From Raffaelea ambrosiae (Eukaryota; Ascomycota; Sordariomycetes; Ophiostomatales; Ophiostomataceae), in contig PCDI01000004.1 in assembly GCA_002778195.1 (NCBI GenBank), forward strand, positions 3,074,226-3,138,225: DNA of 64,000 nucleotides, given 5' to 3'. Position numbers and translations under genes: made by a program. Position 1 is the first letter of the stretch. Every line of letters starts with the position of its first letter. The notes beneath the pieces were generated by a model that was not told where the DNA came from, searched no databases, and worked only from the letters and a program-made list of their open reading frames with translations. Below are positions 28,951-41,006 of the stretch, in pieces.

Positions 28951-31501
28951 CTTTTTTGGAGGCTGCTGGGCTTGTTGCGTTTGGTGGTCTTTTTTGTTTG
29001 TGAGCGCGTCGTTTCTTCTTCCTGCTCTCAACTCCCGTCTTCCGTTCATCCTAGCTCTGACCATCCATTCTTGTCCTGAGGGTGGGCTTATTTCCCAAAA
29101 ATAAATAAATAAATAAAAGGGTATAAACAAAGAAGGACCCTGACAACCTATGACAGCAAAGAGGAATGTCACCCGTTTGGCGGGTTTGGGGCGCAACGAG
29201 GTAATAAGACACGGAAAGGGAGAGAGGGAGGCAATAGGGAGAGATCAAGAGAGACAGTAACAAATAAGCATATTACCTTAAAAAACCAGAAGCCACACTG
29301 TTTTTGTTCCCCAAAGGGGCTCAACTCGAACCAACATTCTCTCTCTCTCTCTCTCTCTGTGGACCATCTCATATTTGAGTTTCTTCCACTTGGACGCTTA
29401 AAGTTTTTCCCTCTGGGTGGTCCCTGGGGTGAGAGACTGGCTGGGCCATGATGTGAATGGATCATCACTCAAGAAACGCCAAACCAATCTGATAGAGAAT
29501 GCCGGGGAACCTGCTCCTTCGCCACGCCACATGCTGGAAAGAGGGTCCCGTAATCCCGGCAGCCCCAGAAAGTCAAATAAGTCAAAAGTCAAAAAGTCAA
29601 AGTCAAAAAAAAAAAATCTCCCGCCACCCCTGGCTTGGCGGATTTATGTCTCTGCTGTGCAGCCCGGCTTACCTAAATCTGGCAAGAAGATGATATCGAA
29701 ACAGAAACAAGAAGGTTTGTCTTTCACTCCCCTTGCCCAAAGACCCCTACTATCCAGCCAATTCTGATCTATGCCATGAGTCCACAGGAAATGAGCCTAC
29801 CTAAAAAGCAAAAAAAAAAAAAAAAGAAAGAAAAAGACGTACGGCCTTTTGACGGAGGCGTATTTCGAGGGGGCGGGAGTATGCGGCTTCTCGTAATTTT
29901 CTTTTATGTTTATTTTTGCAAAGACCGAGGCTCTGGCCATCATCCCAGGGGGGCACGGGCTCTCCGGTCTTCCCTTTTAGCTCATCCCTCGAAAAGGAAA
30001 TCGCGCGAAGGGAGCGGATACTCTGTCCGCCGGCTGGAAGTGAAGCGAGGGGGAGGGTAGGAAGACAAGAACATTTAGGGTCAGGTACACCCGTTTAGAA
30101 CGGCGCGGACTCTACACGGCAAAATACATGCCAGCCAAGGCAGTTGGTTTGTTGATGTTTTGGGGGGAGCCATCAGCGAAGGGGCCGTCGGCTTTGTGGA
30201 AATTGAGCATTGCTTTTTTTTTCTTTTTTCTTCTCTTTTTGAGCTGTGGTTTCCGTAATAGTGGTCGTCTTTGGGTGCTCTTTGGTGTGGCTCTACTCGT
30301 ATGGCTACTCTTCGGCACACTTTTCCTGGGGGAGGGGGAGAAGGGGGGTTTCTCTCTTTTCTTTTCGGCATGCATGTTGTATGGTTAAATACAAGCTGGA
30401 GTGGATGCACCCCAGACGCGACAAGAACTGGTCGTAAATTCTGCAGAGGATCATTGCGATTTGACGAGGCCAGCCAGCATGCCACTGTTTGCCTCAGCCG
30501 AGGCGAGGGATGATGCGTTTTTGGACCGTCGTTCTACACATGTGATCTCAATCATGATACGATCGAGCGAATGGTTGCCCAGCTGGAAGCATGGCGCTTC
30601 TCGTAGGGTTGAGAAATGTCTCCGAAATATATCGACATCTCGATGCTTAGCCCAAGAGGGATGCAGCACGAGACTTCCTATCCTGGAATTTTTCATCTAC
30701 AGAGGTAAAGTGTTTCGAGAACAACTTTGTAGTAACTAGCAACGCATCACTGTGGGTGGTACACAAACAAAATTATGTTCGAGGTGATGGTCGTGGCGCC
30801 TCTGATGCTTTTTGATCTGAGGAGAAAAAAGAGAAGAGAAAAAGCAAAAGAAGAAATTTTGCTGGCGAGACAATAAATAGGCACGCGAAAAAAATCAAAA
30901 ATCAAGTGGGTCCAATCTGGGTTCAAAAGATGTGGGGTTTGTGAGTGGTCAGCAAAAAAAAAAAAAAAAAAAACAGCAAATCAGATAGTCACGTGGGTTT
31001 CGATTAGGTAAGGCTGTGTTCAGACCACCACCACCCTTACCTGACTTTGAACCTCGCCCCGAGGACCTGCGTCTCCCTTTCGTAAAGGAAAAAGCAAATA
31101 TATCTCCCCCCTTCCCTTTCGCACCACTTTCTCGAGAGAGAAAGAATCAGGGGAAAGGAGAAAGGGCAAGCTTAGTCCCTTCTCTCCCGCCTAAGACCAG
31201 GATCAGGAAACCACGCAAAAAAAAGAAGACACAAAAAAGTACGGCGAAGTACACTTACGAGACTCCGAGTCTACGGAATACCCGGGATATGGGGGCGGCC
31301 ACCACCACCACCCCTCTCAATCCCTGACCCCCGGAAACTCTCTTTTAGTTTTGTTGACTTCTACGGGGTACTCGTGGTCACTCGTGGTACCAAAGGCGTC
31401 AAAGAGCGTGGTCGAAAAAGCGTGCCACCCCAAGTCCCAAGGAGACTCAATCCATTTCATTTCCTCTCCTGTTACCCACTTCCCTTCCTCCCATATACAG
31501 T

Positions 31502-31572
31502 GTACACACACATACACACACGCACACACACACACGCACACACACACACGCACACACACACACGCACACACG
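31502..31572 (+). repeat. (CA)n tract with CG interruptions in 5' leader
   Basis: About 70 bases of CACACACA broken by regular CGCA units, ending three bases before the start codon of the FAM32A-like gene. It would sit in the mRNA leader. Confidence 0.9.
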
Positions 31573-31574
31573 CC

Positions 31575-32087
31575 ATGCCTTCCGACGAATACGCGTCGGC
31601 CGCGGCTGGCGGCGCGCTCAAGCTCAAGGGCGGCAAAGGCGGCAAAGTGGAGAAGCATAAGCACAAGAAGCACAAGCACAAGAAGAGGGACAAGGAGAAG
31701 GAAGAGAAGCTGGCAAAGGCGGTAGAGGAGAAGGAGAAGGGGGAGGAGGAAGAGGAAGATAGGGGCAGCGAGAAAGAAGGGAAGAAGGAAAAAGAGGAGG
31801 AGGATCCGTACGCAAACATGACGCCGGCCGAAAGACGGTTTGCCGAAGCCCAAGACAAAAAGGTTAGTCCTCTATTGAGCTGTCTTGTGTTCTTCCTCCT
31901 CCCTTTCCACGCCCTGCCGAATCTGACACACTTCTAGATTCGTGATCTTTTGCACGCGACCCCCGAAGAGGCACGGGCCAGCCGACCAGAGTTGTTCAAG
32001 AGCCACCGGGAACGGCTGGCAGACTTGAATGCGTACCTGTCGCGGATGAGCGAGCACCACGACATGCCCAAGATCGGGCCGGGCTAA
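31575..32087 (+). CDS. FAM32A-like nuclear protein (spliceosome-linked)
   Basis: Two exons, 31575-31862 and 31938-32087, give 145 residues, close to the family length. The N-terminal half is extremely Lys/Glu-rich (HKHKKHKHKKRDKEKEEK, then EEEEEDRGSEKEGKKEKE). The family block is MTPAERRFAEAQDKK from exon 1 joined to IRDLLHATPEEARASRPELF, then KSHRERLADLNAYLSRMSEHHDMPKIGPG at the extreme C-terminus. The ending SEHHDMPKIGPG is diagnostic. In human cells FAM32A helps exon ligation in the spliceosome; a similar role here is inferred from family membership. The start is the ATG after the (CA)n leader. Confidence 0.93.
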
Positions 32088-34406
32088 TGGGGAGTCCCGA
32101 GTCAGGGGGGGAAGTGTCTCTTGCATGTTGCCCACCGAGAGGCATGGGTTTTTTTTCCTTTTCTTTTTTCACTTTGTTCTTTGGTTTACAAGGTTATGTA
32201 CAAACAGGATATCTTTTTTTCTTGGTCAAGCTTTCAAGTATGAGCGTATCGTCCCATGTCTCTGACTTGTCAAATTCAACGTAATAATCAGCAACATCCA
32301 GTTGCCGGTGGCAAAATAAAGGGGGTGAGAAAGGGTTGTCTTCCGGAATTTCGGCTGACAGTTAGATGTCTAATCTTTGTGTCTTTGTTGTGTGTGTGTG
32401 TGGGGGGGGGGGGGGGGGGGTGTAGAAGCGGGTGTGCCTGGATCGTGTTGTGCCCCGATTGCCCGTTAGGAAGGGGTGGCAGTAGCCCCAAAGGTTGAAA
32501 GTGCATCTAGACCGGTTGTTCACGGTCAGAGTTTTTGTAGCTCCCCCCAAAATGTATCTTGGTGTACCCTGCGGCTATATGCATGTTGTTTTTGTCTATG
32601 GTAGTGTCTGTACATAGTCTCCATTCTGTTCGGTCTCTTCGGACTTCACCTTAGCATCCGCCCTCAGTTGCCCACATAAGTGACAACTGAATGCAAGTCC
32701 TAGGCGGAAGTCGAGGAAGAAGGAGAACCGCAGAGGAGGCGTTTCTAGCGACAGATCGACAAAAGACACAGGGGCATGCCTTTTCTTGGCAAATCAGCTT
32801 GAGAGAGGTGGTTATTGTGGAGGCACAAAATCCAGCCATAAGGGGAGTCAGTCATGATTTGGATTCAGCCATCATGCTATGCTTATTTTCTTTTTTCACT
32901 GTGTTGGTTGTGCACTTCTGTGCACCTTTGGTTGGGGATAACAATTTGCACTCACTTTCGTTGCTTTTTTGGGGTGTGCGTTACTTCTTTTTTTGTCTTA
33001 TTGCCTGCTTCTGTTCTTAGTTTTGTCTCGCCATGTCTCTTCATGTCTATATCTCTTGCCTATGTCTCTTGTCCTCGTATTCCGTCGGAGACTAAGGTTC
33101 CTCCATCGTGGAAAGCGCATGTTCTGCGTGGACTAGAACTGTGCTTTTGCCATTGGAACGTAGAGGCTGTGAGTATAAAGAATTCGCATTCCCGCCCAAC
33201 GTATACGATGAACAGTTCTCCCATCTTATGTATAAAATTGTTATCTAATCTGGGGTAGTAGGTTGTTTGTTGCATGCCAGCCAGACGCGCCTATTGACAA
33301 ACAGTTTGACAGGACACGATATTGGCCAGGTACGAGTCAACCGAAGTTGACTAACAAGCCAACGGTACTCAGTGCAGACAGCCAAGCGGGCCGTTTCCTT
33401 CTTTCCAAGTTCATTATGGCCGCAATCTGCAGGTTTCTCGCTGTAAAATGTTTTTTTTTTCGTTCTCCCCCCTTCCACTAGTTGTCATCCACGTTCGTTG
33501 GTCCGTATTATAATTTTTTCCCAATACCATAAGCCCTCCAAAAACAAAACCCAAATGCCTAGCTCCCCATTATCCGCCCACCTCTAAAGGAATGTCCGAG
33601 AAAAAAGTAGAGAGATAAAAAAGAAAAACATGGAAAGACACGGGGAAAGAGGAAAGAAACGCACGAAACCATTTGAGGTCTTGGGGTTCCTTTCCCGCTT
33701 TCTTCCTCTCATCCCTTCCCACGACATCGTATTGTGTCGGGGTGGTGTGCGTGTGTGTGCGTGCCGGCTCTAAAACAAAAAAAAATCGTGTTCATGCAAA
33801 ACGTCGAAAAAAAAAAAAAAAAACAAAGGCCAAATTGTTGCCAAAAAATATGAGATGAACGCCCCGTTGATGCAAGGAATGTGAGAACCGGTCAGCCAAG
33901 ATTAAGAGAACCGTCGAGCCCGTGAGACCACAAGGTGCCCGGGAAAAAAACCCCAGAAAAAAAAAGGAAATTGGCGTGAAAGGAAAGCGAGCCAAGGCAG
34001 AACCGGTCTGTCACCGCCGAACAAGCGTAAACGGCCGGTAAAGAAACGAAGGAGAGCAAACAGCAAAAAGCAAAGAGCAAAACGTCCAAGACGTAAACAG
34101 TGCAGCAGAATAGACAGGGAAAGATATCGTTCTGACACAAACGGCCACGCGAAGGTTGTTCGCACGCGTGCAAACATTAGGTGCAAGACAAGCTGCTGCG
34201 GACGGCTCGTTGTCACAAGGTAGAGACAGGCATGTCGGCAGCTCGAACACCTCCCGAACACCTTGGCCACCACCCGCGTGCCCCAGACCGTCAAATTGTC
34301 ATCTTGCCAGCTAACCGTGGGCACTCTTTTTGCTCTTAAGTGTTCGTTGTAGGCAATTTTCTTCCATAATTTTGGTTCTGTTCTCGGCTCTCTCGCCCAG
34401 TTCTCC
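32088..34406. other. 2.3 kb intergenic region
   Basis: Between the FAM32A-like gene and the 3' end of the Ser/Thr-rich membrane protein gene. A (TG)n tract runs into 19 consecutive G (32402-32420). A-runs occur at about 33776-33785, 33809-33823 and 33957-33965. No supported coding frame or RNA gene. Confidence 0.6.
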
Positions 34407-35651
34407 TTACGCCAGCATCACACCCATGGCGACGACGCCGGCCACGGCCTCAACAAAGTGAACATTGTTGCTGCTGTGCAGGGCGGCAACACCCCCAGTT
34501 TGGAGAGTGCCAGAGGCTGTCGAAGTGGCGGAGACCTCTGCGGCGGTGGCAGTAGCGCCGTCAACGCCCACCACATAAGTGGCCGTGACGACGGTTGGCG
34601 TGCCGTTGATCGTCGACGTGAAGGTGGACGTGACTCTGCGACCAGAAGCCGTGGCTGCGCCTCCACCTGCAGCGGAGGTGTCGCTAGTAGCAGTCGTAGC
34701 GGCAGCGTCGTCCGTGGCCGTCGCGGTGCCCTGTGCCGTCGTCCGTCTGCCGGTCGTTGTGGTCCCGGTGGCAGTCGAGTCAGCCGCAGCCGAGTCAGTT
34801 GCAGTGTCAGCTCCAGACGAGGCGGGCACGGTGGGCGTGCCGGTGGCGGTGTCGAGAGTCTCGGACGCCGTATCGCCGCTGCTGCTGGCAGGGGTTGGGA
34901 TGGATGATGCTGCGGCCGGGCTGCTCGAGGCGGGTGTGGCGTCCGAGGTCAGGGGGGTGCTGCTGGCAGCAGCAGGTGTAGACGACTGGGGCGTGTTCGA
35001 GGTGGTGGTGGTGTTGTCCCGACGGGCAAGCTGGATGATGGACGTAGCCAGGGCGGCGTCAGCGCGGTGGATGGCCTCGAGAGCTGACTTCTCGGACTGG
35101 TAGACGCCGTGCTTGTAGGTGTCGGGGAAGTACTCGTGCAGCAGGTCGTGCAGGGTCTCGGTCGAGACGGCCTCCAGAAGGCGAGAAAAGGCCGACGGCG
35201 ACGCGTCCGAGCCGTCCTTGCCGTTGCTGTTGCCGTTCTCGTTCTCGTTGCCGTTGCTGCCGTCAGCCGCCGGAGCAACCATGGCGTACGGGGGACCGCC
35301 GTGCTGGCCGCCACGGACCAGGCCCGGCATACCGGGGGCCGGGGCATGACGGTGATGGGCCTTGTTGCACGGCTGGTTGTAGCTGCCGACAGCCATGGAC
35401 GTGATGCCAAAGGCCACCATGCACCAGGCCACGACCAGCAGGGCGGTCAGGAAGCTCTGGGCGGCACGCTTCATGATGGAGGACTGGCGTTTCGAGGATC
35501 TGCGGCGGTGGTGCTCGTGCTGATGGTCGAGAGGCTCTTGTTGATCGTGCTCAAAGCCTTGAAGCTGGGACTCGGTATCTACTGAGATGGACTGCTCCTG
35601 GAGGATCAACGCCGCCTTTTCATCCTCGGGAATGGGATAGTAAGCTGCCAT
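34407..35651 (-). CDS. Ser/Thr/Ala-rich membrane protein, possible surface sensor
   Basis: Unknown function, 414 residues, single exon. I chose the ATG at 35651 (context TCACCATGGC, protein MAAYYPIPEDEKAALI) and not the upstream in-frame one at 35807, whose extra sequence looks like leader. Residues 1-60 are charged and His/Arg-rich (DHQHEHHRRRSSKRQ). A single hydrophobic segment follows at about 66-88 (FLTALLVVAWCMVAFGITSM), so the N-terminus is probably cytosolic. Next come a Gly/Pro/Asn-rich part, a helical segment FSRLLEAVSTETLHDLLHEYF, and about 200 residues of Ser/Thr/Ala, expected to be O-mannosylated. The last 20 residues are hydrophobic (FVEAVAGVVAMGVMLA), like a GPI signal. Coexistence of an internal anchor and a GPI-like tail is unusual. 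Confidence 0.75.
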   Translation of the reverse strand: MAAYYPIPEDEKAALILQEQSISVDTESQLQGFEHDQQEPLDHQHEHHRRRSSKRQSSIMKRAAQSFLTALLVVAWCMVAFGITSMAVGSYNQPCNKAHHRHAPAPGMPGLVRGGQHGGPPYAMVAPAADGSNGNENENGNSNGKDGSDASPSAFSRLLEAVSTETLHDLLHEYFPDTYKHGVYQSEKSALEAIHRADAALATSIIQLARRDNTTTTSNTPQSSTPAAASSTPLTSDATPASSSPAAASSIPTPASSSGDTASETLDTATGTPTVPASSGADTATDSAAADSTATGTTTTGRRTTAQGTATATDDAAATTATSDTSAAGGGAATASGRRVTSTFTSTINGTPTVVTATYVVGVDGATATAAEVSATSTASGTLQTGGVAALHSSNNVHFVEAVAGVVAMGVMLA

Positions 35652-38600
35652 GGTGACCGAAGGGATGGGGGTCCGGATGGGGCCAGGCGAGTATAATAAC
35701 AGACGGGATGTGGGAAGAGGACGAAGTTTGGGAGGCCAATAGAAAAAACGAGCGACGGGACCGGTCTGACGGAGTGTGTCTCTGGCGGCGGTCGTTGGCT
35801 CTGTCAATGTGCGTCTTTGGCTGCTTGGGCTGTTCCTTAGCCTGGTCCACGGGGTTTTTTTTTTTTTTTACTGTCTCTCTTTCTCGGTGATGGCCTGCTG
35901 CAAGTCGGGCAACACACGTGCGATACTGGCGGAAACCAGGTTCAGAAGGGGTCGAGAATCAGGTGAATATGGGTCTTGCAGAGCGAAGATCTCGTCAAGA
36001 CACAAACCCGGGGGGTGTGGTTGGGGTGTGCAAGGAGGATCTTGGGTCGAGGGTGGCTGCTTGGGGGGGAGTGTGCGTCTAAGGTGCGTTAAGCTGCCTT
36101 AGTGATCCCAGGTCGAGCTTGCGACGCCGGCTTGGTGTTTGAAGCGAGTGACTAGGGTGTAAGAGAGGAGAAGGGGAAGGAGCGAGGAGGAGGAGAAGGC
36201 AAAAAAAAAAAATAAAGGTCGAGACGAGTGAGGCAAGAGCTGAAAAAAAGGACAGAGGGAAGGAAACGCGGGCGCTCAGCTGGGCCGATGGGCGTGAGGC
36301 ATATGAAATCGAATAAAAACAAATGCGAAAATAAACGAGAAAACGTGGTGGTAGCTGCAGGTATCTTGGGCCGACAAAACAGGTAAAACCAGGCAAACCA
36401 GGGAGCTGGCTGCCTTGGCCGGTCCACCCGAGTAATAGTGTGGTGGTGAGCTGGCCCGGCGTGCGAGGAAGGAGGCCACTCGACGACCGCAAAAGTGGCC
36501 TTGTTGCGGAGACGCGATTACGGCTGACGGCAGGAGCGACCGTCCACTCGCAGACTGAGGAAGGAGCTATGCAGCAGACTAAACGCAGAGGGAAAGAGCG
36601 CGCGAACTAATGGTCTGCCAGACACCAACAGCCGTCAACAGGAAAAACGGAGGATCAAAAGAACACGCCAAAACACGCCAATGCCAAAAAAAAACGACAA
36701 AGAAATCAACAAGGCAATAATACTTGGACAAAACGCCAGAACCACGCCACGGACCACACGGGCTGGCACACAGACACGCAGCGAGCACCACCGTATCACG
36801 ACAGATAATAGAAAACTGGTTACTCGTACAGAGAGCCGAGCAGATTCCAGACGGGCAAGCTCCCAAATGCCACCACGGGCGTGCCAAATCAGAGATGCCC
36901 ATGCCGAGAACAGAGCCCACTTGGTGCTGTTTTCAGCTCGGGCAGGCTGGGAACTGGCTGACCAGGGTGTGCAGGCGACCCAGCGATAATAGAGCCCAGC
37001 CTCCAAAAAAAAAAAACCAGCCAGCCAGTGGTTCAATACTGTACAAGTTACATGCAAGTAGCAATGGGGCCCCAGCGCTATTAGTGTGGATACATAGTAG
37101 TACTCGTAGATGGCCTGGCTAATAAGCACGGTTGGCTAGGGAGGGAGCATGAGACAGTTGGACAATGACGACGAGACAAAACAAGTTATCTGACAAGGAA
37201 AGCAGTTCGAGACAGGAAACAAGATGCAGGCAAGATGCCAACAGGACACAAGTGAGCAGGCCGATGCCGTCCGACGCTCGTCATTTGCTCAGCGACCGCT
37301 GCGGATTCAGCACGATGGCAGGCTTCTGCAGAAGAGCTGCAGTTTCGCATCCATCGTGTGGTGCGCCGACAGCCTCTTGAAACCAGAGAAGCGCTGTACG
37401 AAGGCTTACGCAAGGCCCATACGAAAGACGGCTTCTGCGAGGCCACGCAGAAACTGCCAGAAGGGGAAGAAAGTGCAATCGGGCGTGGCCGCCCCGATTG
37501 GCCTGTCCCTGTGTCTGGGTGGCCCTGCCGAGAGCGGAACTCGCCATCCACACAACCTCGTATAGCTCCAACACTGCCGGCCAATGGCCCCGGCGTAGTC
37601 TGTCGCCGCTAGCGGCACACAACCAGGGAAGAGAGAAAAAAAGGCTCTGTCCATTTTTAGTTGTGTCTGTTGCTGGTACTGCTACTGCAAGGACTTTTTT
37701 TTTCCTGCACTTTATGCCACACAGCCAATGCAGTTCGACATGTTTGGCCCGGACAATGACAGTCTGTGGTGCGCGAGAGTGGCCAGCCCAAGAGGATCGG
37801 CGGCTTGGTTTGTTGTCTGGGTCGGCCTCCAAGACATCATCTTGGGTCGTCTCTTCTGTTGGACGTTGGACCCTCTCTAGATTGTCCTCTGGCCCACGAC
37901 CGGTCCAGCGACGACCTCACGACGAACTGTCGACGAGCTTCTCCGGCAAGCCACTTGCGGCTGCATGTTGCATCTCAGTGAGCCAACCATCCGGTGGCCG
38001 CGGAGCCCACCCACGGGCCTCCGATTCCTCTGCCTATTAGACGTCATGACGTTCCATGTGTTCCCTCCACTCCCTGGCTGGCCTCGCCATCGATTTGCCT
38101 TTCCTTTCTTCAGCAAGGGTCAGTGGAGCTAGGACTTGCTAGGCCTCTAGCCCGGTGCAGGGTTAGCTGTGTGTTTAAAAAGCTTGGCGGCCGCGGGCAG
38201 GGAACCAATGTTTGGGATTCGCTGAGGACCTTCTCCCGGTGGCTACTCTTTCGCAAGCACCAGGAACTCCCAGTACGCAATCTACCCCCGTCTACGGTGG
38301 TACTGCAACTACATAGTACATACTATATACATAGTAGTACGGTGTACATGACCGTACGTAAGATACCCATCATGGTGAGATAATTAATACCTTACCAGCT
38401 CCGGTAAGCAGAGGAGAGCCGGTCAGACCACCACTGCGAAGCCTTGGCACCGAGGGGAGAACTGCCACGTCTGCGTTTTCTGACAGGACAAGAGAGTCGT
38501 CGTAAGCATCGTATTGGCTTGCACTTGGTCAACGGGGCCTTGTCAACAACGGGGCTTGTCAACAAGACGCACGCGCAAGCATGTTTTTTGTATCTTGTCA

Positions 38601-41006
38601 GACAGCGACCAAGCGAGCAAAAGTATGGCTTCCCGACGGCTTCCCGACGGCTTCCCGACCGCTGCTATGTACAAAGTAGTAGTTAGGTTCCAGAGGGTGT
38701 GGCCTCCATCTCGTCGGGCATGGCCTGGACATGTCATGGCCAGTCCTAGCCCAACGAGCAGCAGCGCTGAGGATGGAGACCCCCTCGCTCTTGATCACTT
38801 TTTTGGGGTAGAGTTATACGGCCGTGGAATAACCTCCAATGAAGAAACTGCATGACTATGGAATGATTATTGGAATCCCATCCAAGAAATTGGAAGCTCG
38901 CTACGAACCAGGACACGGCAAGCATTGTCCCAGTACCTTGGGCGGTTTGATTGAATAATACGCTGGAGCTGACCAGGAATATTCACGCAAAAGCCGACGG
39001 TGGGAGCCGGGAAACCCAAGACCCCCTGCTGGAAACAAAAAAAGGGCTTGATCTATTAAATTAAATGGCCCAGGGGTATTGATTGGCTTGTGGCCAGCTC
39101 TGGCCAGGTCATATTTTGGGACACGACCAAAAAAAAAAAATAACAGACCGGACCTCACAAAGAACAGGGAACAGGGAATATACCGGAGAGATAGATTGGC
39201 GATCTGGAGATCGCCCTGTGGCAATGCTTCTGGCCATGGCCACCACGAGCATGTAGCTATTAGTTAGCACCCCCGATGTCCAAGCCCGAACGGACCACTC
39301 CTGGTGGCACCCTCCAACGGTCACGTGTGTCATACATGAACACCCCCCTTCTTCTCCATTCTTCGTCTTCTCTTGTACCCGATTACGACGTCGTTGAGAA
39401 GCGGCACGACTGGTCATTATCGTATTACCCCCCGACCTCTCTGCTCCTATTTCTCGTTTCCCCCCTCATCTGTACTGTGTAGTGATGCCGTGATGCCGTT
39501 CTGAACGGACTTGGTTTGTGGGACAGGTCCTACGTAAGTGCCGCTGGGGCTCTTACCAAACAACAGCTAAGAAGCCTCCTAAAGAGGGCCAAAGAGGCGC
39601 CGGCACTCAGATGGCGTTAGAATGGCTGTCGGGGAATTTTTTTATTTTTTTTTTTGCTCTAGAAAAACCGCTCAACTATTGAGAGCACACTCCCCCTCAG
39701 CAGCTGTTCCGTTTCGCTTCCACATGCATATCCGGGCGTATAACTACACAGTGTCTCTGATCGACGAGAGACAAAGAAGCGGCTTAGAAACAGCGGTGGC
39801 CGGCGAAGAAAATCGGGCAGAATAGCGGAGGTGGCGGAGACGCAGGGAAAACAAGAGAGCAAAGAATGATAACTACGTAGAGTAAGAGGTAAACGAGGAA
39901 GCGGAATGCAAGAAAACGGGAAAACAAGAAAGCGAGAAAAAGAAGGGGGCTGTGAAAGGGGTTGCATATGCACACAACTTCTGTTTTTTTTCTTTTTTTT
40001 CACTTTGCTTTTTCTTGCTTGCGTGTGTCAAAGACACAGCACGCACAAAGTGAGTGCGTACGAGGAGTACACCGGACACAGTGGAGGCGAGAACACACGC
40101 AAAACCCACAAGCATGCAGGCCTTCGCATGTGAGCACGGATGGCAGAGCCCGAGATGGGCCAATGAGAGAACATTGACACACAAGGCGACAAGAGGGGGA
40201 GAGACATAGAAAAGAAGGAAAGAAAGCAACCACCAAAAACCAAACACGAGCTTGAACGAAACTGTACGACTACACTGTGGCTCTCTCTGTACGAGTATTG
40301 GCTCAATAGCATAGTTGTATAGCTACATATGGTGCTCGTCGGTTGTGCTTTCTCCTACTCACCCTCGGTCTATGTCAATGAAGGTTCCGTGTACAATAAT
40401 ACTAGAGAAAACGTACAAAGATGAAACAGTGTCAAAAAACCCCCCCAAAAACCCCCCCATAACTGTTTCTTACACTGGTGCGTCGCCGGACCGGATGACT
40501 GTTTGTGTGTTTATTTTTGGATCGTTTCAGAGGGAAAAAAAAAGGGGGTTGGCTCATCAATACGAGAAGATGGCAACAACGGTCGGTTCACCTTAGGTAA
40601 ACAAGAAAAGAACATACGAAGAACAATGGAATGCAAGAAAACGACAAAGAACAACATTTATATTTGAAAACACGAATAGAATTAAATTAAAAAAAAATTA
40701 AAAAAATTCTCTTTAATCACTTTCATGTGTGTGATGTATGGTGGTGTATGTAATTCGTAAAACAAAAAATACCCAAAAAAACCAATCCAAAATCGACTCG
40801 AAAAAATAAGAGAATAATCAGAGAAAAGCCAACCCGGGCAAACACCCTCAAACAATAACCCAAAAAATGACCCAGATGAATACGAAGAAAAATGCTGATA
40901 CAGTTACAACGGCTGGATGGACGGACATGTGTCTCGTAACACGAATAGATGCATCTTCACTCATTGATCCACCAACCCATCAGTCCGGACACCCGGCCTC
41001 CTTCTC
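35652..41006. other. 5.4 kb gene-free region
   Basis: No frame longer than about 180 residues and none with family features. Contents: A/T homopolymers; the motif TACATAGTA at 37091-37099, 38310-38318 and 38328-38336; a GCTTCCCGACG repeat (about 38628-38660, three copies); and an AT-rich stretch at about 40640-40830. The left 500 bases are the promoter side of the 34407-35651 gene. Moderately GC-rich patches (37.2-38.1 kb) could be old coding sequence or non-coding RNA, but I cannot support either. Confidence 0.6.

Larger units (their letters stand above)
27963..31574. other. 3.6 kb gene-poor region
   Basis: No frame here has recognisable protein character. Contents seen: short tandem repeats (28895-28950), an ATAA tract at about 29099-29118, a (CT)n tract at 29338-29358, A-runs at about 29598-29608, 29811-29825 and 30954-30973, and a (CA)n tract at the right end that is the 5' leader of the FAM32A-like gene. 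Unspliced or long 5' leaders of the flanking genes could occupy part of it. Confidence 0.6.

Noticed and set aside
29776..30060. Small plus-strand frame with a Lys run
   Set aside because: It arises from a poly-A tract; no homology features or conserved ends.
31317..31853. Minus-strand frame opposite the FAM32A-like gene
   Set aside because: It is the antisense of Lys/Glu codons (Leu/Phe/Ser runs); the plus strand carries a diagnostic FAM32A C-terminus.
37281..37832. 183-residue minus-strand frame in the gene-free block
   Set aside because: No start context, no motif, mixed composition; kept only as a note that this patch is GC-richer than its surroundings.
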